From Diorhabda sublineata (lineage: Eukaryota; Arthropoda; Insecta; Coleoptera; Chrysomelidae), in contig NC_079478.1 in NCBI RefSeq assembly GCF_026230105.1, forward strand, positions 17,871,653 to 17,935,652: a stretch of 64,000 bases of DNA, in the 5' to 3' direction. Every line of letters starts with the position of its first letter. Position 1 is the first letter of the stretch. A program made the translations under genes and the position numbers. Below are positions 46,318 to 57,439 of the stretch, piece after piece. The notes beneath the pieces are model-generated. The model saw only the letters and a program-made list of their open reading frames with translations, searched no databases and was not told where the DNA came from.

Positions 46318-46678
46318 GAGTTAAAAAGTTTGTCAGTCATTGTAATCTTCAATAGTTGCGATTAAATAGTTTCCGTTTCTTCTGTTAAGTTCGTATGTTT
46401 GCTTGTGGCTGAACCCGATTTCCCAAACATCTGGCATCCCTGGTGGGGAAGGACGATAGTCGACGTCATTTTGTTACAGCAGTTTGGAACTATGGAACGT
46501 CTGGGCGCGGAACGAACGCAACTTGGAAGATTTTTGGGAAATCGGGTTCAGCCACAAGCAAACATACGAACTTAACAGAAGAAACGGAAACTATTTAATC
46601 GCAACTATTGAAGATAACACTGACTGACAAACTTTTTAACTAAATTTTTTATATATATCAAATTTGACAAGACATAAG
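46259..46678. repeat. large hairpin of LTR-like sequence
   Basis: Bases 46259-46426 return as a reverse complement at 46532-46678, near-identical over about 145 bases apart from the length of an internal (TA)n run (46280-46312). The loop sequence 46427-46531 is itself repeated, inverted, at about 47746-47850. The right arm leads straight into a BEL/Pao gag remnant on the minus strand, so the arms are probably LTR or leader sequence of that retroelement in head-to-head orientation. Confidence 0.75.
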
Positions 46679-47745
46679 GCTCAGCACAAACTAAGCAGCA
46701 CAGCTTTTCCTTACAGGGCCGTTTCCCGTGGAATTTTTTCAGACACTTAAAACAGCGGCTTTTAGCTTTGAGGCGCTCAATTTTCTCCTCTTTGCTCTTG
46801 TCCCTCGCCTCTGAACACAATTCGGTATAGTGAGAATTCTTGCAAAAAATGCAACTGACATCTTCAGGGCATTCAGTGAACTCAATATTTACTAGGTCAG
46901 CAGTTGTGGTGTACTTTCCAGTCGAGGACTTGACATTTCCAGCACTGCTCTTTGGTGCAGCGCCCTTTTCCTTAGGGACAGAAAACGTGCTCCTAGCTAG
47001 CAGAAACCGCTCCTCGCTTTCAACCTCTCTCTTCAGAAAATCTCGCAACTTGACTATTTGATCTGCAGCCTCAAAGAGCTTCTGGCCTGTCATAAAGCTG
47101 TGCGAGAGTCAAAGAAACTTTGCCCGATGCCTGTACCGAGACCAATGAGAGTAGCTCCCTAACAAACAACTCAATCAGCAATTCGTCACGGCCAAAACGG
47201 TTTTTCAGTTGGCCAAAAGCCTTCGGATAATTGGCCGCCCATGCAGGATAGCTACTCAACAGCTCTTTTGCTTGGGTACCATCCTTGGCAATACGCAACA
47301 AAAACAAGAACTTATCCTCAGCAGGCAGGTTCTCTCTTTCATGGATTAATATACCCAAAAACTGATCCATGTTTTAGGCGTGATGTCCAATTTTGGGAGA
47401 TCCAACTTAGGTAATTTGAGGATGAGATTATCACTAGGAGCAGCAGCAGAAACTTCGGTAGGGCACGCTGTGTTGGCTTTGACTTTTTCCAGTAACTCAT
47501 TCTTTCTAGCACTCAAAGTTAGCCAGGTGTCCCTGTACTTCTCCACAGTTCCTAACTCCTTACCTAAATCTTCTTCTTTGACCTGATCCAATGACTCGAA
47601 TATAATTTCTTTTACTTTATCATCGAGAAGAAAAAGCCTATCAGCCTTGTCGGTAAGCTTAATGAAAGCAACAGTTACCTCCTCGACCGTTGCCTCAGGT
47701 TTTCCAAAGGTTTCTTCACAACCATTCGCGGCAATCGTGAAGAAT
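46605..47745 (-). pseudogene. BEL/Pao retrotransposon gag fragment
   Basis: Three overlapping minus-strand frames make up one degraded gag. Frame 47591-47346 shows the DUF1759 start L-P-K-L-D-L-P-K-L-D-I-T-P-K-T-W-I-S-F; frame 47370-47071 gives the central helical gag part; frame 47093-46605 gives paired zinc-knuckle-like cysteines (C-I-F-C-x5-Y-T-E-L-C and C-F-K-C-L-K-x-F-H-G). Frameshifts separate the parts. No protease, reverse transcriptase or integrase was found; the element is truncated at the hairpin. Confidence 0.75.
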
Positions 47746-47850
47746 CTTCTAAGTTACGTTCATTCCACGCACAGACGTTCCATAGTTCCAAACTGCTGTA
47801 ACAAAATGACTTCAACTATCATCCTTCCCCACCAGGGAAGCCTATTACGC
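47746..47850 (+). repeat. inverted copy of the 46427-46531 loop
   Basis: AATCTTC.AAGTT.CGTTC.TTCC.CGC.CAGACGTTCCATAGTTCC and CTTCCCCACCAGGGA match the complement of 46440-46531. It lies just 5' of the gag fragment and is probably leader or LTR sequence of a second BEL/Pao copy in the opposite orientation. Confidence 0.6.
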
Positions 47851-47979
47851 ACTCATGAAATTCACTCACTCGCGGCTTTTTTTTTTATTTTATTATATTC
47901 TAAAAATATTAGTGACATATGTTATGTAACATTGATAAGCAAGGGTAAAAAATATTCATGGTATAGCTATTAAAAAATT

Positions 47980-49250
47980 ATTTTTGCTAGGATATCTTCA
48001 CAGTGTTATCACCTTCGTGAGAATGGAATTATTGACTTTCTCCTTACCGGTTAAGACAGTGAAGATGGAATGGATATTGATGCTAATGAAGTGATAATTC
48101 CGACTTTAAACCATTGTTGAAAGTATTGAAATTTTAAATGTCGCTCGGAAAGACCATAAAGTTGTTTTGATGGTGTCGAATTTCGTAGATGAAATGCTCA
48201 AGGACCCGGTTCGATGTTATAAAAAATTAAGAGATACGTCAGTATTGATCTGTCCAAGATAGTTAGTGACAATATCATGGGATAATATAAAATCTTGAAG
48301 TAGTAAAACGTCTCAAGTACGTGTATTCCACCAACTACTAGATCTAACAATCACGAAAGCATGATAAAGATATGGATTCGACAGATTTCAAACTCTGGGT
48401 AGCTGAAGCTTTGTGCAAACTTGGACAGAGAAACTCAATGAAAAACCGCAAAAGTGGTAGGCTAAAAAGCACAGAGGTACTATGCAACATTTTCATCCTA
48501 CTACAGTAGGTACGTCAAGATCAAGTAGGGCACTGGCTAGTTTGGTCAGAATAAAGGATTAGTTTTAAATTGCCTTAGTGTACAGGAGTCTCCCAAGTAA
48601 GAAATGTCTAGCTTTAAGCCTCACCAAAAAAATTATCGCTTCAAATATTTCATTTCATTTCACCACATAGGAAAAAATAAATATTAGCTCGATGTGATAG
48701 ATATGTCACACTTCTATTTTTTTCTAATTAAGGAAAAAATAATAAATATATTGATTTTTCAAAAAGTACGTGTTTTGTATATTAAAAAATAAGGCACAAA
48801 TTGTTGTCTATTTTGAAATTGATGGTTGTGGGTTGCAAGGAGGTAATAGCCATTTATATAATTGTATCCTATCTAGTCAAAGGGTCTATTGCCTTCTAAA
48901 TACGACAAAGTTAATGGCAAACAACTGACAGTATTCTAATACACACAAATGAGTTCATCACGTTAATCATCCACCCCTAAACAAAGTCTACTAATGGATG
49001 CAAAAAAGCACTCTCTGTCATTTCAATAGAACCTCATCTTATTCACGCTTAGTACCTTTCGTCTCCCCCTAGTTCTGTGGCAAAATCCAGGAAGTCTCCT
49101 CGTTTTTGAGGGGTTAGCTCTGGTGGCTACACCCTTATCGTCGCCGATGTTTAGTCTTCGTAAAGTGTGTTGTCTTCGCCACCTCGGTTATAACCTTTAA
49201 TTGGTGAGAAAAAATCTAATCCGAGGTTCATGATTGTTGTTGCTATTGCT
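47980..49250. other. intergenic, no gene recognised
   Basis: Short broken frames only; for example the plus strand near 48060-48200 reads a mixed-composition stretch without a recognisable domain. No repeat boundaries were found. Confidence 0.4.
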
Positions 49251-49254
49251 TAAA

Positions 49255-49985
49255 TTATGTGTGGTTTTGTGTCTTTCAATTTTTTTTTATCTTAAATCTT
49301 CATTCGGATGTGCTTTCATCTCTTCGAATAGCTTTTGAGCTCCGGCGTTTATTATCCATAACTTTTTTGTGGTTCCATTTCTTCGCAGCTTGTGGTCCAG
49401 TGAACTTTAATTGCTTACCATATCAAGATGTTTTGTTGAGCCTTCGTTTTGAATGTAAGTCAACTTTGTTCTTAACGTGTTCGTTAAAACTGAATCCTTA
49501 AGTTCATTGTCACACCTAGGTTTTTGGCCTTGATCATTCACTAGATATTTGCATCGTTGATTTTTATCTTCTTGTCGGGTTGGCGGCTCTTTCTTTTCTT
49601 GTAGAGGACGGATTGCGTTTCGTCGCCGTATATCTCTATCATTCATATTTCGTTGTGACGTTGTGACGTTTTGGAGTCTTTCCGTGATATGACTCCTTGT
49701 GATTGCAGTGTAGTCTGCGTATTAGACTGTTTACCGTCTTCGCTAGTCCACTTTTGTTGATATTATACAGCGTGGCTTATAGAATTGTCCGCCTCGGTAT
49801 TCTTACCAGTTTTTCCCTGACTTCCGATATTTCATTTGCCACTTTAACCTGGAGTTTCCTCTGCTTATGAGTTTCGTAAATCCTGTTCCTTTCATCTTAT
49901 AAAGAGAGGGAAATCAAAATCAATCTTGTGGTTTCTTTTTGATTGAAACCTTGAGTTATGCATTCCACAAGTTTCAAAACTTGTT
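49255..49985 (-). pseudogene. Jockey-like LINE reverse transcriptase C-terminal remnant
   Basis: Minus-strand frames in succession show T-R-S-H-I-T-E-R-L-Q-N-V-T-T (near 49660), then I-Y-G-D-E-T-Q-S-V-L-Y-K-R (49600), then a G-F-S-F-N-E-H-V-K-N-K-V stretch (49480). This order (palm end, K/G-x-K-T-x-x-V-L-F, then F-N-x-H-V) is that of Jockey/CR1-type LINEs. Frameshifts are frequent and no ends were identified. Confidence 0.55.
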
Positions 49986-49999
49986 GTTCAGTATTGTGT

Positions 50000-51825
50000 T
50001 CTTTTTTAAATCCGAACTCTTTCGTTGGAATTGTGTGTAGAACTCTTGTCTGCTCGTTTACAATCCTCTCTCGGCGAATTTACTCAGGTAACCAAATTAT
50101 TGGTTTGTAACATGTGGAAGAGTGGGATCTTTTTCGGGTGAGTACTAATTTGTCAAAAAACTGAATGAATAACTAGACTCCTCATTCTTTTCTTCCAAAA
50201 GGAAATTAACGTCATATTTTTATTAAATGTGGCCTTCAAATTAGAATCCTAATGCTTTTTATTTAGCATCTACGGCTATGACTTTCGATGTTTTATTAAT
50301 TGTTTATTTATTGTTTAATGTTTATTGCTAATTCACGTGACCAAAGAAAAATAACTCATTTTTTATAGTATTATAGTATAGTAGAAAGAAAAACTAAATT
50401 TTTATCTTTTCTCATCCAACAAAATCTAATTGGAGAATAAAATTTTAATGTATATTCCAATTTCCATCAATTTTTGATATTTACCGAAATCAGTTAAGGT
50501 CGCATCATAAACTGTGCAGATACTAAATTGATTGCTCAAAATTTGAAAAATCCTAAAATACATAAAGGATTATACCAAAAACTGTTATCGAAAAAAGGTG
50601 TTATTAGTATACTTTTTTACTGGGAAAGTGAAATAAATATAATAGTAACTGGTATGGAATATTGCTATAATGGTGCCAATATAAAAAAAAGGAAAATAGT
50701 ATGACTGTATGAATTACCTAGAAATGCACTTTTGGACGTGTGTACAAAATAATGTACACTACGTAGTGTCTGGATCCTAAATCAAAGAATATTGGAAACC
50801 CTGCACGAATAATACCTATCTAAATCTTCTACAATTTAAGATTAGATCAAAGTCATAATTGTGTACGATATTTTTATAGGCGTGAAGTTTTTCAGGTTTC
50901 CATCTAATTAGGGCTACAAAAATGTAAAGTGACTCATACCGCTTTATTTATCAATGTCCATCATTTGAATATTCTATCTGCTGAAGATTAATTTATTATC
51001 TGATACATCAACTATATAGTATCAAGAAGAACTCATAGAATTGCAAAATGATGAATCAGTTGCATATTCATATTTAGCTGAATGTGAAATAAGTGCTGTT
51101 AATGATTTATTGGTAAAAAAAGAAATATTACACAATATGAAGAATGAGGCTAACAAAGTTGCAACCTAATATAAAATATGCGAAGTTAAGTCTCTTAATA
51201 TGAACAATTCTATATTTTCTTGACCCCTTCAAATTATTCCAAAAGAATCTTAAAGCTTTTTCAATGCTTTACGTTTCTAAAATGGTTTTCGATTCTCTTA
51301 TAAAAATTCCAATTATTTTAGAAAAAACTGAAATTATTTCTATTCCAGTAATTAAAGTCGATTATGAATTCCCACAAAAAAAGAATCAATAATATATATA
51401 ACAATAGATGTTTGGACACTTTTCCTTTACTGCTTTGCATAGAAGGACTTGATAATTCTGTATAGTCTAAGATATATTCAAACAATTGTTTACCAAATTA
51501 TCTATGTTGATTTTTTAAATGAAGTTTGAAATATTTAGTATTCAATTACTGATTTAAGTAGATACAGTTTCTATCTGTATTCTGACATACATGTCCATAG
51601 AATTTATCGGTATATGATTTACATTGAGTTTTGTATTTCACTTGAAGTAGAATGACATAGTGTGATAAATATCCCTGGGTATAATATCCGAACGCAGCAC
51701 TTTACTAATCCGAGATTTCTATTGGTTTACATAATTAAGTTAAACAAAACCTTGGCATCCTTGAAAACAATTTTGTATCCTTGACTATTCAATAAACAGT
51801 ATCATTAATCATTTCTAATTTTCGG
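50000..51825. other. intergenic, no gene recognised
   Basis: AT-rich. The plus strand near 51045-51165 holds an open stretch (D-E-S-V-A-Y-S-Y-L-A-E-C-E-I-S-A-V-N-D-L) with coding-like composition, but it has no recognised family and is closed by stops on both sides. Confidence 0.4.
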
Positions 51826-51831
51826 CAAACC

Positions 51832-51844
51832 ACATACAAAATTT
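51832..51844 (+). promoter_or_regulatory. TCE-like motif upstream of Cys/Pro gene 3
   Basis: ACATACAAAATTT lies 47 bases before the ATG at 51892. It equals the Drosophila testis TCE (ACATCAAAATTT, recalled) with one inserted A. It is the best such match in the window. Confidence 0.35.
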
Positions 51845-51891
51845 ACAAGTGTTTTTAAAATAAGAAAAGCAGAAAATTAAACGAATCTAAA

Positions 51892-52038
51892 ATGAGTTGT
51901 TGCCCACCCGCCTGCCCTCCAGCTTGTGCTCCTTGCTGCATCCCTTGCTGTTACCCGTGCTGCGTCCCTTGCGTGTATTACCCCTGTTGCTTCCCATGCT
52001 GTGCTCCATGTGGACCGTGTTGTGGACCATGCTGCTAA
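51892..52038 (+). CDS. Cys/Pro-rich small protein 3, 48 aa
   Basis: Single coding exon, ATG to TAA. The product is almost only Cys, Pro and a few Ala/Tyr/Val: MSCCPPACPPACAPCC, then C-C-I-P-C-C-Y-P-C-C-V-P-C units and C-G-P-C-C-G-P-C-C at the end. Twenty of 48 residues are Cys and 13 are Pro, so Cys-Cys-x-Pro repeats dominate. There is no signal peptide. This is the closest in the window to Drosophila Mst84D/Mst87F proteins (Cys-Gly-Pro repeats of the sperm tail); metallothionein is less likely because of the high Pro and lack of Lys. AATAAA is at 52091-52096. A GTATGT donor just after the stop and a TTACTTCAG acceptor at about 52113 allow a 3' UTR intron. Confidence 0.8.
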   Translation: MSCCPPACPPACAPCCIPCCYPCCVPCVYYPCCFPCCAPCGPCCGPCC

Positions 52039-52090
52039 ACGGTATGTAATTTATGTAATATCAGATAATTTTATTCAAATAATACGGAGC

Positions 52091-52096
52091 AATAAA
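52091..52096 (+). terminator. poly(A) signal of Cys/Pro gene 3
   Basis: AATAAA lies 53 bases past the TAA; a second AATAAA occurs near 52134. Confidence 0.6.
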
Positions 52097-52659
52097 TTTG
52101 AATTAGTTACTTCAGACTTTATAATTCAATAGAAAATAAACAGTCATTTTTATCATACTTTTTGAATTTTTGTGAAAGATTCAATTTATTTTATTTGACG
52201 TTTGTCATTTTTTGCACAACTATATAAAATATATTTTTAAAAATGCAAATTTTATATATAAAGTATAGCTTGTGGAATGAATTGAACTTCATTAATCATT
52301 ATCCTCTTTATTAACAATTTTTTATATGTTCTTTCCAATATTAAGTTATTAAATACTGTTTGAGATGATAGCTACTGTCAGACTGAAATTTCAAAATTTA
52401 TTAAGCGCTGTTCACCATTTACTACCTGACCCGGCAGACTTCTTACTGCCTCAATCGATAAATTAAAGACCTAAATTTTGTATAAAATAAATTTAAAAAA
52501 AAAAAAACAAAAGGAATCCTTTTTTAATTAAAGCAAATAAAAAAATGATCGGTATGAATGAAGTTTTATTATTTTCGATTAATTACACATGATGTTTTTC
52601 TAAAATACTAAAATTTGATATTGACGCTTGAAGCGCTAAACAGGGAAACTCCAAGTTGA

Positions 52660-53160
52660 TTCCGCAAACTTCCAATCGGAAATTTAAACGGTTTCAATCG
52701 AATGGAAAAATCCGTTGGAATCATCGTATTACGAGAGATCAAGACATCCTCTCCTTTTGTATTTTACCTATGATTGTTGCTTCAATGACGTTATTCATCA
52801 CCGTTTTCACAGCCGAGGTTGATTAATGTTCCATTGCACAGTCGAGGTTGATTAATTTTACGCAGGATGATAACTGATCCTACCTTTAACTGCAAATCAT
52901 GACGGGGTAATCCAAGCAATTTCAGTGAATTTAAAAACTCCGAGGGATAGTTGTCTACGTCATCTTGGTTCATAACGGTATCGACTGATTTGAAGGGAAC
53001 CAACTGTCGCATTGAGATCTTCGACATATTTAGTTTTCGCCGCCAATATGTGTGTCTCAGAAAACAGGCTTATTTGAGTCGAGTCGAAGAGTCTACCGCG
53101 ACTTTATTATTTCCCATGTCTAACTCCTTCGCAAGCACATTTGCAGTTTCATAACTTAAA
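52660..53160 (-). pseudogene. Helitron (PIF1-like helicase) fragment
   Basis: Frame 53027-52791 reads …F-K-S-V-D-T-V-M-N-Q-D-D-V-D-N-Y-P-S-E-F, then L-N-S-L-K-L-L-G-L-P-R-H-D-L-Q-L-K-V-G and V-I-I-L-R-K-I-N-Q-P-R-L-C-N-G-T. The N-Y-P-x-E-F-L-N-S and L-K-V-G-x-x-V-I-L-L-R-N-x-x…L-C-N-G-T blocks are hallmarks of the C-terminal Helitron helicase. The preceding part is out of frame. No Walker motifs or Rep domain are present; this is the last segment of the ORF only. Confidence 0.8.
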
Positions 53161-53897
53161 ATGTAACGATCACAAAGTATCGCCGAAGTAAAGAAAGTTC
53201 TCGCGCACGTAGCGGTAATCGTCACTCACAAAGATAGAAGGATGCACTCTTTGTTTGAGGTATCGATCAACTTAGATATATTAGTGGGTTGTTAAATATC
53301 AAATATTATGGTTGCGTCAGAAATTTTATTAGTGACAAAACATCAAAGAAATACAAAATCTTCGTTTTTGTTCAATTTCCAGTATTTTAATATTTATTCA
53401 CCTTTCACCAAGTTCTTGAGTGAATATGGTACCTAAAATAAGTATTTTATATTATTCTTTTGATAAAATGTTCATTTTTTCTATTTTAGGATTAAATATT
53501 GAATATGGGATCATTTGTATCAATACAGAACACGGTGTTGTTGAAGACACAAATTAAAAGGAAGTCGAGTCAGTGAGATGCATTATATCAACAATTGATA
53601 GTAACCTCAATCTTTAGTTTTCCGCTACTTATTTGTATTCGATGGGTTAAAAATATAAAAGCAATTAAAAGTTTCTCATAACATAATTGTTTTATTTCAA
53701 TTTCAAAAGCAAACTGTTGTCTAGTTTATTAGGAACAGTCCAAGTGGCGAATTTCTGCGTTATTTCATGGTCTGTAGTGTATCATTCACGTATACTTGAG
53801 AAATTGCTTCGAGGAAATCTTTATACAAATCTTCCAATATATTGAAGATTTTTGGTAATAATTAATGTTTTTAGTGTTATAGCTTAATTATATACAG

Positions 53898-54192
53898 AAA
53901 ACCCACTAGAACCAACCTTACTGAATTCTATCAATGATACACTCCTATCACGTTCAATATCGCTGACTGATGAATCCAGTCACTTTTCTGAAACCACTTC
54001 TTTGAAACCTACATTGATCCAGATGATTAAAACAAATCCCAAATCTCTAGGAGCATCCATAAATATTCACAGTACACTTCATTTAGATGTAAATATGGGA
54101 TTTGAAATAATAGAATATTCATTTGGTGGTCCTATATCAAAGCTTGAAGAATTAACAGTATTAAAACTTTCACATTCTTTTGCTCCTTCTTG
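53898..54192 (+). CDS. possible orphan internal exon
   Basis: A 295-base open stretch lies between an acceptor (TTATATACAG) and a strong donor (CCTTCTTG|GTATGT), entering with two bases of a split codon and leaving in phase 2. It encodes 97 full codons, Ser/Thr/Leu-rich, beginning N-P-L-E-P-T-L-L-N-S-I-N-D-T-L-L-S and containing L-K-P-T-L-I-Q-M-I-K and Y-S-F-G-G-P-I-S-K-L-E-E-L. No family is recognised and no partner exons were found, so this may be chance. Confidence 0.25.
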
Positions 54193-55199
54193 GTATGTTT
54201 AGAAGGTAGCCATCACATTTGCAAACTTTTGAAGGAACTAAATCGAAGCAAAATTAAACCATATCACAATTTTTATTCAAAAATACCTACATCGAAACTA
54301 TTATCTACATATAGTACAAACTTTCCTTTTGAATGTAGATGATACAATAAAATGGAGGAAATATTTCACAATTAAAATTAGACTCAACTTATTTGACATA
54401 TAACTTGCTTGTTAGTTTGAAAATGGTCCACTTCTCTTTAGAAAGAAATAAATCATAAAATCTTGACACTGATACAATTACATGCTGCTTATCAATATGT
54501 CCCAGTGAAAAATAAGTTACAAGATATCTATTTGGACTAAAATTAATCAGTAGGGATTTTAGACTCGCTTTCTTAAAAACGCAAATTCAATTTTTCTAAA
54601 ATCATTTCCAATTCCAAAAAATCGTTGAAAACGCTTTTCGACTCTTTGCGAGTATTTTTATGCTTTTAAATATTCTTGATTTGATCTTAAGTCTCCTCTG
54701 ATATAAAATTAGTTTCTTCTATAATTTTCAATTATACTCGTATAATTATAAAAGAAACTAATTTTAAATCAGAACATTTAAAAGTACAAATATATCAAAA
54801 GGTCTAAGAAATAAGAAATTAAAGAAAAGTATAAAATACATATAAAACACATACATTTATCCGCGGGCACAGCTAGTTTCGGAATACATCTGAAAAAAAT
54901 AAGTCCATCAAATGAATTCATAAATCACACAAAAACTTATAGCAACAGCAACATATGTTTACACCACGGCGGGTGTTTTTAAATTGACATTAGCTGATTT
55001 TGAGAATTCGTCAGATTGCTCAATGTATTGAATTCTTCGACTGTAAATTGTGTTTTCGAGTAGATGATAGATACGTCTTCAGTTTTTTGACGATAATGTA
55101 TCTTCTGTTTTTTAACCATGCTAAATATGAGTAAGCAGCTTATACATAGACTGAAAAAAATAAATGAATTAGGATTTTTATCAATTTATAATTTTATTT

Positions 55200-56555
55200 T
55201 GGACTTCTCCTCCTAAATATGGAGGAGAGAAGCTAAACCAACAACTAACAACCCTAATCAAAAAAATATTTACCCAACACAGAATACCAGATAAGTGGAG
55301 AAATAGCATTACGATTCCACTATTTAAAAAGGGAGATAAAAAATACCCGAGAACTATAGAGGAATAAATCTACTATGCACAACGCTGAAATTAACCACAA
55401 AGATAATAACAAATAAAATAAATGAATGTATCTCACAAGCAGATGAAAAACAGGGTTTAAGATCGGGAAGATCCTGCACGGATGCAATATTTGTCATAAG
55501 ATGGAAAAATCGATCGAATATAATCTACCGGCCTCATGTGTTTCATTGACTTGCAGAAGGCCTTCGATCGAATACAATTAAAAGACATAATACACCTTCT
55601 CTATGATAGACAGATACCATATAATGTCATTAAAATAATCGAAAATATATACTCAAAAAATACGATTCAAGCAAAAATAAATGATGACCTAACTGAACAG
55701 ATACCTGCAAATAGGGGCATTAGGCAAGGGGACTCTCTCAGTCCGCTCCTATTTAACATAGTGATGGATGAAATCATATAACAAGTACGCAAACTAAGAG
55801 GATACAAAATGGGAAATAAAGAAGTCAAAATCCTGTGCTATGCAGACGATCTGCAAAGGCTACTGTACCAATTTAACAAAACAGCAAAAAAGTTCAATAT
55901 GATAATATCAGCGCAAAGACAAAATCAATGGTTACTTCCAAGACACCGATCAGATGTAAGCTTATGGTGGATAACAAAATAATACACCAGGAAATGAAAT
56001 TTAAATATCTGAAAATCAAAATATCTGGACACGGGGACGTGGAGACGGAAGTAAGAAACCAAGCTACAAGAGCCTCAAGAGCAGCAGCATACCTAAATGA
56101 CACAATCTGACGAAATAAATACATTCGAACTGAAGCAAAAGCCCGCATATACAAGACCGCAATCAGATCTATATTATCCTATGCAGCAGAGACCCGACCT
56201 GAGACCTCTAAAACGAAACGGATATTGGAGACTACAGAAATGAAAATAGTTCGAAGAATAGCGGGAAGAACACTAATGGATAGAGAAAGGAGTGAAAACA
56301 TAAGACAAACATGCGGGATAGATAACATCAATGACTGGGTACTGGATAGAAAGATAAAATGGAATGAGCACATTGACCACATGACGGAAGAACGAATTGT
56401 GAAAATATCAAGGGACAAATCACCAGCAGGACAAAGAAGCCTTGGAAGACCTAGGAAAAGATGGAGTGGCAACCTCCCAGGTGACTGAGCAGAGGCAATG
56501 ACGTGAAGAAAAACAGGCAATGATGCCTATACACAGCAGGAAGAAAAAGAAGAAG
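55200..56555 (+). pseudogene. RTE-like LINE reverse transcriptase, degraded
   Basis: Order along the plus strand: T-L-I-K-K-I-F…R-I-P-D-K-W-R-N-S-I-T-I-P-L-F-K-K-G-D (55255 on), then F-I-D-L-Q-K-A-F-D-R-I (55540, motif A) and G-I-R-Q-G-D-S-L-S-P-L-L-F-N-I-V (55715, motif B). L-C-Y-A-D-D follows (55835, catalytic motif C intact), and then the C-terminal W-N-E-H-I-D-H-M…G-R-P-R-K-R-W. These are hallmarks of the insect endonuclease-reverse transcriptase LINEs. Stops and frameshifts separate the pieces, the endonuclease domain is missing, and a purine-rich GAAGAAAAAGAAGAAGA tail closes the copy. Confidence 0.85.
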
Positions 56556-56639
56556 ACTTTTGGACTTAACAGCGAGCATACTACAGCATTAAACTAATGC
56601 ATAATAAATGTTTTTCATTCAAATCTCCATCTGACTCAC

Positions 56640-56775
56640 GTTACGATAGCCAAATTATTATCCTCAGAGACTGAAGGAAAAAATTTAAAGATGCGTTCAC
56701 CTCTAGTCTCTGAAAACGATAACTTGGTTATCGAAATGGGAATTGCGCGTGTTGGTGTAGTGGTAGCATACATAA
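56640..56775. repeat. MITE, copy 3 (CTTCAGAGACTGAAG family)
   Basis: Both arms are present but shortened: CCTCAGAGACTGAAGG on the left, then TAGTCTCTGAAAACGATAACTTGGTTATCGAAA and GTGTTGGTGTAGTGGTAG on the right, matching 11910-12178. Confidence 0.65.
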
Positions 56776-57210
56776 GCAGTGGGTTCAGAAAGCAAACAAT
56801 GTAAAAAAAGTCTAGAATTGCTTCTTCATATATATATATATATCATTAGTGACTCGTTAAAAATTAAAATAATTTGGATGCATAGACCTTAACATGCCCA
56901 GCAATATCATTTGTATTGTCCTCTACAAACATTTTCTTAATACTTAAACTTAAACTAACATTTAAAAAAATATTGGAAAAGTAACCAATAAAAATCTCTG
57001 CTTTTCAAGGTATATAAACGTTTCCACTTAAGTATGTTACTTAGGGTTAATGTTTATGAATAAAGTAGAAAATTTTGGTTCACTCAAAGTACGTTAACAA
57101 AATTTAGACACATTTATTGATGTAATGAACAGTTGGTGCTATCAAAAAAAAATTACGAGATAGATAAATAGTTTTATGAGTCTCTTACAAACAATATTTT
57201 TGCTAACGTA

Positions 57211-57412
57211 TTAAAATGGTGGATCTTCCAATTCATATTTTGTTATGTATTTCCAATATTCCGTTATGTTTATAGATTTCCAGAGGGTTAAGATATGTCT
57301 TCGCTCTCTACGTTTGGCTTTAGAGTGGCCTTTTAGGTATTCTGGAAGTGTCTCTGATAAGTTAATTTTAACTTCCATAACGCAGTTTCCCGGTGACAGC
57401 ATAAGTAATACT
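57211..57412 (-). CDS. possible orphan terminal exon
   Basis: A minus-strand open stretch follows a good acceptor (AAAATTTTTCAG), enters with two bases of a split codon and runs about 66 codons to a stop. It encodes L-L-M-L-S-P-G-N-C-V-M-E-V-K-I-N-L, then S-E-T-L-P-E-Y-L-K, a basic K-A-K-R-R-E-R-R-H and ends E-L-E-D-P-P-F. The composition looks protein-like but no family is recognised and upstream exons were not found. Confidence 0.3.
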
Positions 57413-57439
57413 GAAAAATTTTGAGGAGTCAAAAAATGT

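Noticed and set aside
51892..52038. Metallothionein
   Set aside because: Very high Pro, no Lys, and Cys-Cys-x-Pro repeats fit CGP-type structural proteins better than metallothionein Cys-x-Cys spacing.
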